DNA from: an uncultured Verrucomicrobiota bacterium
GTDB taxonomy: Bacteria; Verrucomicrobiota; Verrucomicrobiia; Limisphaerales; JADLHS01
Direction: 5' to 3'
Assembly: GCA_937894935.1 (NCBI GenBank)
Contig: CALAYC010000141.1
Location: forward strand, 1-18,654
DNA: 18,654 nucleotides
Shown here piece by piece: positions 1 to 6,886 of the stretch (the stretch's first letter is position 1; each line of letters starts with the position of its first letter). A program made the translations under genes and the position numbers. The notes beneath the pieces were generated by a model. That model worked only from the letters and a program-made list of their open reading frames with translations. It was not told the origin of the DNA and made no database searches.

Positions 1-809
1 CCTTCGGTGAGTTTTTCGGTGAAAGGCGGTGAGATGTCACGCCACGGACCGAGCGGCGTATCGCCGAAAGCGACGCGAAGATTGCGTTGCGGTCGGGTGT
101 TGTCTTTCAAAACGAGAGCGTAATTTGCGAGAGTGGAGGTTCCGGTTGCGTCGGCCAACTTTACAATCTCGCAATCAATCACACTGAAGTCTGGATCCCA
201 GAAAAGTTTTGTGGGTGTGAAAGTCTGGAAATCTTTCGTCGTGGTATAATACATCCGCTGGTTGTTATTCGCGGGCTCAAGATAATCAGGGAAGCGCCCG
301 GGGATGGTTGAAGCCCAGCAGATGATGAAATGGTTTTCCCGGTCATCGTAAAAAATCTCCGGTGCCCAGACGTTGATGACGGACGATTCGTGCGCCATCA
401 CGGGAATCAATTTCTGTTCTGACCAATGCACGAGGTCTTTGCTGCTCGCGTAGCCGAAGCCGTTGACATCGCGCCATGCACACGTCCAGACGAGATGCCA
501 CGTGCCGCCTGGGCCGCGAGTGATGCTGGGATCGCGCATGATGTTTTTGCCGACGTGCGCTTTGAGAAACAGACCCGGCACATTGCTCCAGTGATATCCA
601 TCGTAGCTGTACGCGAAACGCAGTCCGTCCTGATCGCCTTCCTTGAACGTGCTGAACAGATAAACCGGTGTGTCAGGGGATGAATCGGCGGCGTAAACTG
701 GAATGCATTTGAACGTCAGCAGGACCGCGCTGAGGCAAACAATTCGAAACCATGCCGGCAACCTGGCGGTTCGGACGCGAGCATCGGATTGGTGAATCAA
801 AGGTTTCAT
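1..809 (-). CDS. Secreted GH43-like glycosidase, C-terminus cut by window edge
   Basis: The open frame runs from an ATG at 807-809 to the window edge without a stop, giving the first 269 residues. An Arg-rich start followed by a hydrophobic stretch (about residues 20-41, ending VYAA) is a likely signal peptide. The mature part shows the short repeated blades of a five-bladed beta-propeller: MRDPSI at 91-96, GYASSKDLVHW near 119-129, VWAPEIFYDD at 147-156 and IDCEIVK at 211-217. These are typical of GH43-like arabinosidases and xylosidases. The RDP aspartate (D93), E151 and E214 are candidate active-site acids, but the N-terminal general-base Asp of classical GH43 is not obvious, so the exact subfamily and substrate are open. 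The gene lies 44 bp after the GH127 gene on the same strand and is probably the third gene of one operon. It was read by translating the reverse strand directly. Confidence 0.8.
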   Translation of the reverse strand, partial: MKPLIHQSDARVRTARLPAWFRIVCLSAVLLTFKCIPVYAADSSPDTPVYLFSTFKEGDQDGLRFAYSYDGYHWSNVPGLFLKAHVGKNIMRDPSITRGPGGTWHLVWTCAWRDVNGFGYASSKDLVHWSEQKLIPVMAHESSVINVWAPEIFYDDRENHFIICWASTIPGRFPDYLEPANNNQRMYYTTTKDFQTFTPTKLFWDPDFSVIDCEIVKLADATGTSTLANYALVLKDNTRPQRNLRVAFGDTPLGPWRDISPPFTEKLTE

Positions 810-853
810 TGCTGGCGGATGTTGAGGAGTGTTGAGATTCGAATGCGATTTGA

Positions 854-3169
854 CTATGGACGCAGCATTGGCAGCCAGACGCTCATTTCGGATTTACCGC
901 GATTGGCCCAAACGGAGTAGGGGATGAGTTTGGTTTTAATCGGTTTAAGTTCTGCGGAACTGAGCGGACGATAAAGTTGATTGTTCCAAGGAGCGGACAT
1001 TTTCGCGGTCAACATCGTGTCGAGGACAACTACGCCGCCGAGCAGGCGATGGTCGTAGCGGGCGCGAAACTCGTTGGTGGTAGAAATGAAAACATCTCGG
1101 ACGCGGACATCGCGCGGAAGGTCGGGAGATTCGAGGCAATAAACAATCGGTCCGCGTTTGACCGCAACCTGGCCGAAGGTTTCTTCGACGAGCGGATTGG
1201 CTTCGATTAACTCGGTGTCCATCCGGAGATCGAGATCAACCATGTCGCCGGATTTCCAGATGCGACGAATCTCATGATACGTGGCAGCGGATTCGAGCCG
1301 GGCCGGAGGCCGGCGCTCCACTGAAGTAGTCGGACGTAGATTCACGCGCACTTGGGCATCCTTCGCCCAACCAGGTATGCGAAGATTTAGAGCGAATTCT
1401 TTTTCAGGCGCGGAAAGGATTTTGAGGCGAATGCGTCCCGCCCACGGATATTCCGTTTCCTGCACGAGTTTGATTTTGCCGACCTCAGGCAAATCGGTTT
1501 CCAGCTCGCTTGCGCCATAGAGATTGATCCAGATGGCGTTGGTGGATTTGGCGTAAGCGAATTGCGCCGAGGCGGCGATGGTGCGGACGAGATTCGGCGG
1601 GCAACAGAATGACCCGAGAAACGGCACGCGTTCACGCGGCCAACGTAATTCAATCGGCAACGGATCGGTCACGCGAAGCGGGTTGGTGTAAAAGAAATTC
1701 GTGCCGTCGAGGCTCATGCCGGAGAGAACGCTGTTGTAAAGCGCGAGTTCGGCGACATCCATGAAGCGCGCTTCGCCGGTCGCGAGAAACATGCGCCAGT
1801 TCCACAGCACGTTGCCGATGTTCGCGCAGGTTTCGTTATGTGCGGTGGTGTTGGGCAATTCGTAATCGTGGCCGTAAGCCTGATGTGTGCGCGTGATGCT
1901 TGGTTGATCTTTCGCGCCGTAAGGAGAAGCGCCGTCGAAGAGCGCGCCGCAGCCACCGGTGATATACATTTTTTGTTGGACCACATTTTCCCAGATCGGT
2001 TGCAGTGGTTTCCACACGGAGGTATCGCCGGTTTCCATGAACAGGTCGGCGGCGCCAGCGTAGAGATAGTTCGCCCGGACGGCGTGGCCCAACGCAGTGG
2101 TCTGTTGCTCGAAAGGAATGCGATCCTGATTGTCATCGCCACCATCAGTGATTTGTGAGCGCAGAGTGAAAAATTTCTTCGCCAGTTCGAGATAACGCGT
2201 ATCGCCGGTTTCGCGATACAGATCAATGCTGCCCATGTAATGCGACGGACAAACCGAACTCCGGGCCGCTTCCGGTGTGGATTCGGAAAAAGTGCGCTGG
2301 AGAAACTCGGCGGCCTTGATTGCGATTGCGAGAAGGTTGGTCTGGCCGGTCGCTTGATGATGTACGCAAGCAGTGGTGAAGAGATGGCCGAAGTTGTACA
2401 TCTCGAAATTATGACGATTCTGAAACGGCGCGGCGTTGGTGTCCCCGGCGCGGATCGCCACCAGCGTCGGCGTATGAATATAGCCGTCGTCGCGTTGCGT
2501 CAGAGCGATCAATGCGATGATTTCGTCCATCTGCGCTCGCAGCGTTTCATCAGAAGTAATCGCGTACGTGGCGCTGAGAGCCTGGAGTAGTTTGTAAACT
2601 TCGCCGTCGTTGAACGGCGCACCGCGATAACGTCCTTCTGTGCGACCGGCCGCAATTTCGAAATTGCGGAGAAAATGCGAGTAATTCGTGCCAGCCATCA
2701 AACGGGCCATGTTGGGCAACATGTTCGTGCGACAAAGCTCGAAGCGATCGAACCAGAAACCGGAAGTCCAACGGGCTTCGTTGAGGCCAACAGGCTGGGC
2801 GGTGGCGAAAGGACGAGATGCGGACGCGTGAATTGGCAGTACCCAGAGCGCAAGCGTGAACAAAACGCAAAACCAGAATGACTTTGCAAAAACCCCAACG
2901 GGGTTGCAGCTATCAGCCCAAGGTTGCGAAAAATGAGCTACCCTGGGAATGCGTGCAGATAAAGCATAACCCTGAAGGGGTTGAATCAAATTGTGCTGAA
3001 GGAATGATACAACCTCGTTGGGGTTGAAAATACCGCTGAACGCTGGACCCAGGGTCGGTCGCTGGCGCGCCCAACCCTGGGCTGAATGACACAATCCCGT
3101 TGGGATTGGATTGCGCTCCGCATTGAAACTGCTTCGTGTCATTTCGTGTTTTGTGGTCCGCGAGATCAT
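854..3169 (-). CDS. GH127 (DUF1680) glycosidase, beta-L-arabinofuranosidase type, with repeat-derived N-terminus
   Basis: This is a retaining cysteine glycosidase of the GH127 family. Numbered from the ATG at 3169 (771 aa), it has NETCANIG at 445-452 and GSFCCPPN at 519-526. This supplies the Glu-x-Cys and Cys-Cys set that in the family (HypBA1 type) binds zinc and provides the nucleophilic Cys. The C-terminal IPYSVWANRG region is also typical. The family covers beta-L-arabinofuranosidases and the aceric acid hydrolase of RG-II breakdown. The start is uncertain. The ATG at 3169 overlaps the upstream stop as ATGA, and another ATG lies at 3140-3142. Residues about 22-94 are translated from a repeat element, and the signal-like hydrophobic segment only appears at about residues 97-118. 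After the repeat no ATG occurs in frame before that segment; a TTG at 2861-2863 is the only nearby option. The frame stays open further upstream to 3313, but that part lies antisense to the upstream gene. A second repeat insertion lies near residues 615-628. Confidence 0.88.
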   Translation of the reverse strand: MISRTTKHEMTRSSFNAERNPIPTGLCHSAQGWARQRPTLGPAFSGIFNPNEVVSFLQHNLIQPLQGYALSARIPRVAHFSQPWADSCNPVGVFAKSFWFCVLFTLALWVLPIHASASRPFATAQPVGLNEARWTSGFWFDRFELCRTNMLPNMARLMAGTNYSHFLRNFEIAAGRTEGRYRGAPFNDGEVYKLLQALSATYAITSDETLRAQMDEIIALIALTQRDDGYIHTPTLVAIRAGDTNAAPFQNRHNFEMYNFGHLFTTACVHHQATGQTNLLAIAIKAAEFLQRTFSESTPEAARSSVCPSHYMGSIDLYRETGDTRYLELAKKFFTLRSQITDGGDDNQDRIPFEQQTTALGHAVRANYLYAGAADLFMETGDTSVWKPLQPIWENVVQQKMYITGGCGALFDGASPYGAKDQPSITRTHQAYGHDYELPNTTAHNETCANIGNVLWNWRMFLATGEARFMDVAELALYNSVLSGMSLDGTNFFYTNPLRVTDPLPIELRWPRERVPFLGSFCCPPNLVRTIAASAQFAYAKSTNAIWINLYGASELETDLPEVGKIKLVQETEYPWAGRIRLKILSAPEKEFALNLRIPGWAKDAQVRVNLRPTTSVERRPPARLESAATYHEIRRIWKSGDMVDLDLRMDTELIEANPLVEETFGQVAVKRGPIVYCLESPDLPRDVRVRDVFISTTNEFRARYDHRLLGGVVVLDTMLTAKMSAPWNNQLYRPLSSAELKPIKTKLIPYSVWANRGKSEMSVWLPMLRP
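1294..1322 (-). repeat. GC-rich palindromic repeat inserted in frame in the GH127 gene
   Basis: A short inverted repeat (GCCGG-AGG-CCGGC core, within GAGCCGGGCCGGAGGCCGGC) sits inside the coding sequence. Read on the gene strand it encodes the basic, proline-containing peptide SVERRPPARLES. This falls between the beta-strand ending VRVNLR and the conserved YHEIRRIWKSGD segment, where family members normally have a short loop. The same kind of palindrome is, from memory, common between genes in Verrucomicrobia. That it is a mobile or amplified repeat rather than native sequence is inference. Confidence 0.55.
2891..3107. repeat. Mosaic hairpin repeat element at the 5' end of the GH127 gene
   Basis: Four related 15-nt hairpins lie in about 220 bp: AACCCCAACGGGGTT (2891-2905), AACCCTGAAGGGGTT (2968-2982), AACCTCGTTGGGGTT (3011-3025) and AATCCCGTTGGGATT (3093-3107). 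Between them are copies of a CCCAGGGT-type palindrome: CAGCCCAAGGTTGC (2915), CTACCCTGGG (2938), GACCCAGGGTC (3046-3056) and CAACCCTGGGCTGA (3072). The two palindrome types form a composite element. It has one long open frame on the minus strand (peptides such as FNPNEVVSFLQ and QPWADSCNPVGV), so it reads into the GH127 gene. Similar composite elements are, from memory, scattered in Verrucomicrobia and Planctomycetes genomes. No transposase is present. Confidence 0.75.
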
Positions 3170-5835
3170 CTCATTCCCAACCTGGCATCGCGCTTCTTCA
3201 ACTCCACCGACTGCGGCACGATGCCGAGGACGACAAAGCTGCCTCTGCCGATCAGTTCGAGTTTGTGCCGACCGGGTTCGTAGCGGAAGGCGTGGACGTT
3301 GACGTTCGGACATTCATCAATCGCGGCGGCGTTACGCAAAACCGGTTCGACTCCCCCGCGTTCATCGGCGTGCGACGCGAAATCGAGGTTCGGCACTTGC
3401 AGCCAGATGTCGCGGTCTTCGTTGAAATAACCGATCAGGACGCGCACGGGTTCAGCGACTTCAAATTCGATGGGCGTGTGACGATGATTCTTCGCTTCTT
3501 CGTGTGAGAAACGAACACCGGTAAGACCATGCAATTCCGGCGCGAGTTCGTTGAAGACATATTTGCGGTCAGTAAACGGACGTGCACCGAGTTTGACTTC
3601 GTAGGTTTCGGCGTTAGTGCTGATGAGTTTGAATTTCGCGGCAGGCCAGGCGGCAATAGGCTTGGTGTTTTGCGCCGAGGGATTTTTCAACTCAGCGACG
3701 TGGGCTTTGAAGTCGGTGAGTTCCTTTTCGTAAAGCGGCAGGACGTGAGTCCAATGATAGTTTGTGCCCATGCCGTGGGCGGCGCCACCGAAGGGAATTT
3801 TGCGATGGCCAGTCTGCATGGAGTTGGCGAAGTGGTACGTATGCCTGGTATGCGCTTCCAACAGAGCCATTCGGGCGCGGCTGGCGACCATCATTTTTTC
3901 AGCGTGCTCCAGATAACTGAGATTGGTCGAGTAGCCGTACCAAAGCACCCGTTCGGCGGCGCCGACCTTGGCCTCGAAATAATCCGCCAGGAGACTCATG
4001 CACGTGGTGTCATTGGCGAATCGGTCGAATTCCCAGCGATTGGTTTTAACTTCGGTGGCGACGGAGCGAAGCCGGGCAACCGCGTTGGAGGCATACGTTC
4101 GACATTCTTCAATCACGGACCTTGGCGTTTCGCCCACATGTGGTTCCTTGTTCCATTCTTTTCGCACATATTCATCCAATCGCTCGCCGGGTGGGGCCAT
4201 GGATTCCCACAAATCTTTCACGGGGTTATAGCGTTGCGGATTGACGAGTTGGTCGAGGGTCATGCCGAGTGCGAGCGTCTGGCGATTGCCTTCCGTGATG
4301 CCGAAACGACGGATGAGCATTGGCGCGACTTCGCCAGCATCATTGTAAGCGTCGAGAATGTTGGCAGCAGTGGAAGTGTCGCAGCCGTAAAATTCAGCGA
4401 GGCGATCAATCCAATATTTACGATCTTCATCTTCGGGAATGTTGGGATTCCACGCGTAGCGCGCCCAGGCTTCGAACCAGATCCAATCGCGCTCCCATTG
4501 TTTCAGGGGTGGATCGGCGATGTCCGGTGAATAAGGCCAGTTCCAATAAGCGAGCGGGTAAAGGTGCAGGCCGCTGGCGTGATAGCGTTCGCGCGCGGCT
4601 TGCACGGATTTTTTGATGAAACGTTGGGCGCCGTAGCGGAATGGTTCAAGGTTTGAGAGGATGTGAACATTGGCGATGTGCGGACCGAGTTTGGCCATGT
4701 TCTGATGCGTTTGCATCACCTTGCCGCGCGGTTCGTAGGTGGTGAGTGATTCGCCGGTGTATTTCGTCATCGTGAACAGGTTTGTGTAAACCTTGTGACA
4801 TTCGGGCATGATGGCTTCGGGTTGCATCGCGTGCGTGCGAATGATGACGGGCGGTTGTTCTTTCAATCCGGCAGCACGCATGCCGTCGAGCACGCCAGGC
4901 AAAATAGTATTCGTGGCCCAGATGATTTGATTCTCGGTGTCTTGCAGAGCTTCACCGAGACACACGAGTAAGCCGACGTTCGGATATTGTTTCACAAATT
5001 CTGCGATGGACTTGCGCGTGTAATCGGACGCGAGCGGCGTGGGCGCGGCGAGTTGGGTGGAGACACCGTGTTTTTCCGCGAGCGGTTTGGGGAGGAAAAT
5101 GTTGTAGAACATCTGCACGAGCCAGATGCCGCGCTTGTCGCATTCGGTCGTGAGCCAGTGAAACATTTCGACGTTTTTCTCGAAGACCTCAGGCGGAACT
5201 TCGATGGCTTCCGGATAATCCACCAACGTTACCAGCGATGCGAACGGGTGGCCGTTCCAGAGGTAAAGCGTGTTCATGCGATTGGCGACGAGGGAATCGA
5301 GATACTCGCGCCAGAGTTCCTTGTCGTAAAACCACGGGAATAATTCCGGCGTGTAAGGATATTCGTAAACTTTGCGGTCGGGCAGGATGTAGGTCTTTTG
5401 CATGCCGACGCACGCGCCACGGAGGGTCATAACCGGGGCGTCGAAGATGTTGAGCGCGATTGGGAGGGATTTTGTGGAACGGATGATGTTGGCCAATTCG
5501 AGCGCACCGTAAAGCGAGCCGGAATCGTCACTTGCCATGATCAGGATCTTGTTCGCGCCGACTGTTTCGATGCGAAAGCCCTCGCGGGGAATCTGTTCTC
5601 CAGTTGCCCCGCTGAATGCGATTTTGAAATCGTGCGGCGCGAGTTGTTCTCCGCGGGTGACCTGATGGCCAATGCTGAGGACGGCTTCGGCGAGTTTATC
5701 GGCGGCAAACTGAACGCGCGGCGAAGTGTTTGTCGCGGTAGGAATTGCGACGGTCAGAGCAGCAGCGGAAAACGACGAAAGAACGCCAAGGATGAGCACA
5801 ATGACGGCGACAGCGATGGTCGAACGGGGTGGCAT
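3166..5835 (-). CDS. Large secreted glycoside hydrolase, probable GH138 alpha-D-galacturonidase
   Basis: This 889-aa protein begins with a signal peptide (hydrophobic residues about 7-27, ending SAAA). An N-terminal domain at about 28-135 has the LYGALELANI ending seen in GH20/GH67-type accessory domains. A long catalytic TIM-barrel region follows at about 140-600, and a beta-sandwich-like C-terminus (about 760-889). Strand-end glutamates occur in VCLGEAL (E295) and KYTGESLT (E362). As I recall, the catalytic pair of the characterised GH138 enzyme is Glu294 and Glu361, so both position and 67-residue spacing agree. GH138 removes galacturonic acid from chain A of rhamnogalacturonan II. The fold class is clear; the family number is inferred, with GH67/GH115-like alternatives. 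It is the first gene of the minus-strand operon and overlaps the GH127 start by ATGA. No clear Shine-Dalgarno precedes the ATG. Confidence 0.75.
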   Translation of the reverse strand: MPPRSTIAVAVIVLILGVLSSFSAAALTVAIPTATNTSPRVQFAADKLAEAVLSIGHQVTRGEQLAPHDFKIAFSGATGEQIPREGFRIETVGANKILIMASDDSGSLYGALELANIIRSTKSLPIALNIFDAPVMTLRGACVGMQKTYILPDRKVYEYPYTPELFPWFYDKELWREYLDSLVANRMNTLYLWNGHPFASLVTLVDYPEAIEVPPEVFEKNVEMFHWLTTECDKRGIWLVQMFYNIFLPKPLAEKHGVSTQLAAPTPLASDYTRKSIAEFVKQYPNVGLLVCLGEALQDTENQIIWATNTILPGVLDGMRAAGLKEQPPVIIRTHAMQPEAIMPECHKVYTNLFTMTKYTGESLTTYEPRGKVMQTHQNMAKLGPHIANVHILSNLEPFRYGAQRFIKKSVQAARERYHASGLHLYPLAYWNWPYSPDIADPPLKQWERDWIWFEAWARYAWNPNIPEDEDRKYWIDRLAEFYGCDTSTAANILDAYNDAGEVAPMLIRRFGITEGNRQTLALGMTLDQLVNPQRYNPVKDLWESMAPPGERLDEYVRKEWNKEPHVGETPRSVIEECRTYASNAVARLRSVATEVKTNRWEFDRFANDTTCMSLLADYFEAKVGAAERVLWYGYSTNLSYLEHAEKMMVASRARMALLEAHTRHTYHFANSMQTGHRKIPFGGAAHGMGTNYHWTHVLPLYEKELTDFKAHVAELKNPSAQNTKPIAAWPAAKFKLISTNAETYEVKLGARPFTDRKYVFNELAPELHGLTGVRFSHEEAKNHRHTPIEFEVAEPVRVLIGYFNEDRDIWLQVPNLDFASHADERGGVEPVLRNAAAIDECPNVNVHAFRYEPGRHKLELIGRGSFVVLGIVPQSVELKKRDARLGMR

Positions 5836-6156
5836 GTTTTCGAGTATATGAATGAAACCGCTGACGTGAACTGAAAACTAAGAGTCAGATTGATTCAATA
5901 AAAACCTCAGTGTGGTCGGTTCTTCACGGGATAGCAGCCGCCGTTGCAAAAATCGGACAAGGAAAGTGGCGAGTCGTGCCGAGAGTGGGTTTCAAATGAA
6001 ACTGTGTTTGTTCAATCCAGCGTGGGAGTGACAGGTCTTTCTAAGCTGAACGTATTCAGTGGTTAACGAATACTACCCACTTTGGGAGCTAGGCGATGGG
6101 GCTTGCCGTGTTAATTTCGTCCCGATCCCAGAACAAAAACCTACACAACTCGACCC
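5836..6156. promoter_or_regulatory. Divergent intergenic region between the glycosidase operon and the PEP-CTERM gene
   Basis: These 321 bp hold no credible gene and must carry the promoters for both directions. Visible structure includes a dyad GTATTC (6052-6057)/GAATAC (6068-6073) with a 10-nt spacer, followed at once by CCCACTTTGGG (6076-6086). These lie about 70-105 bp before the PEP-CTERM start and could be operator or promoter elements. I found no convincing -35/-10 pair and no sigma-54 type GG-N10-GC box. Assignment as regulatory DNA rests on position and these short dyads only. Confidence 0.35.
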
Positions 6157-6843
6157 ATGAAAACTCGATTGTTTATATCGAAGTGTTGTCTCGCTGCTGC
6201 GCTCACGTTTGGCGGTTTGACGCAAACCAAGGCTGATGTCACCTACACCGTTGATCCGGGAGCGACGTGGCTGGGCTACATGAATGTATTTGAATTGCCC
6301 AGCAACGGCGGGGCATTCGTCTTCGGCAGGGGATGGGGCATCGGCGATCTCCGGGCATCCTTTGCCGGTGATGTCCTCACCCTGTCTCCGAACACCATCG
6401 GTGACCCGGCAGAATTCTGGTACATCGGCGGCGGTGGTCCGGGAGCGTCCGGCAACAAGATCATGGACGCCAATCTGTATCAGGAGTTCAACGGTTCGCT
6501 GGCCGGACAGACGGTGACCTTTACGGGTAATGTGCTGGCCAATTCGCTGACCGAAAGTCACACGGCAGTTGCGTTCATTAAAGACTTCGCCCCGGATTAT
6601 TCGTCCTTCGAATCCACCATCATTGCGCTGACGCCCGGAGTGTTCAGCATCAGCCTGGAAACGATCAATGATCCAACGCGCCACGTGCAATTCGGTTTCA
6701 CCGTAAATGGCGTCAATGTCTGGGAGACTGATGTAGAGCCGTTCGGTTCTGTGCAAATCACTGCCGTGCCGGAGCCGTCGGTAATCGCGTTGGCAGCGAT
6801 CGGTCTGGCGGGACTTGCTTGTCGTCGTCGTTGCCGCGCTTAG
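6157..6843 (+). CDS. PEP-CTERM sorted exported protein with 'WxGYxNxxE' domain
   Basis: This is a 228-aa exported protein of unknown biochemical role. It has a signal peptide (residues 1-26, ending TKA), a single beta-rich domain (about 28-200) and a C-terminal PEP-CTERM signal: VPEP at 204-207, a hydrophobic helix IALAAIGLAGLA, then the basic tail CRRRCRA. PEP-CTERM proteins are processed by exosortase at the inner membrane and are often released to the matrix or surface. The core domain closely parallels the N-terminus of the next gene: TWLGYMNVFE, NKIMDANLYQEF, AGQTVTFTGNV and VAFIKDF all have counterparts there. No Shine-Dalgarno is visible before the ATG, and the start is set by the signal peptide. 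The gene lies 43 bp before its relative and likely shares a transcript with it. Confidence 0.88.
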   Translation: MKTRLFISKCCLAAALTFGGLTQTKADVTYTVDPGATWLGYMNVFELPSNGGAFVFGRGWGIGDLRASFAGDVLTLSPNTIGDPAEFWYIGGGGPGASGNKIMDANLYQEFNGSLAGQTVTFTGNVLANSLTESHTAVAFIKDFAPDYSSFESTIIALTPGVFSISLETINDPTRHVQFGFTVNGVNVWETDVEPFGSVQITAVPEPSVIALAAIGLAGLACRRRCRA

Positions 6844-6886
6844 TCGAAATTTTTACCCCACCACCTGAACCAAACCACCAACCAAC

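Noticed and set aside
87..683. Small plus-strand open frames near the left edge
   Set aside because: They lie antisense to the GH43-like gene, whose minus-strand frame is continuous and has clear family motifs.
2891..3107. Possible insertion sequence
   Set aside because: There is no transposase, no terminal inverted repeat pair and no target duplication that I could see; it fits a small palindromic repeat element instead.
3170..3313. Longer GH127 start at 3313
   Set aside because: It would place 48 extra residues antisense-free but fully inside the upstream gene's 3' end on the same strand in another frame. The ATGA overlap start is more credible.
3529..4530. Open frame of 333 codons on the plus strand
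   Set aside because: It lies wholly antisense to the strong 889-aa glycosidase gene, has no recognisable motif, and is rich in Phe/Gly/Val as expected of a shadow frame.
6087..6156. Sigma-54 promoter for the PEP-CTERM gene
   Set aside because: GGGGCTTGCCG looked suggestive, but the GG and GC elements do not have the required spacing.
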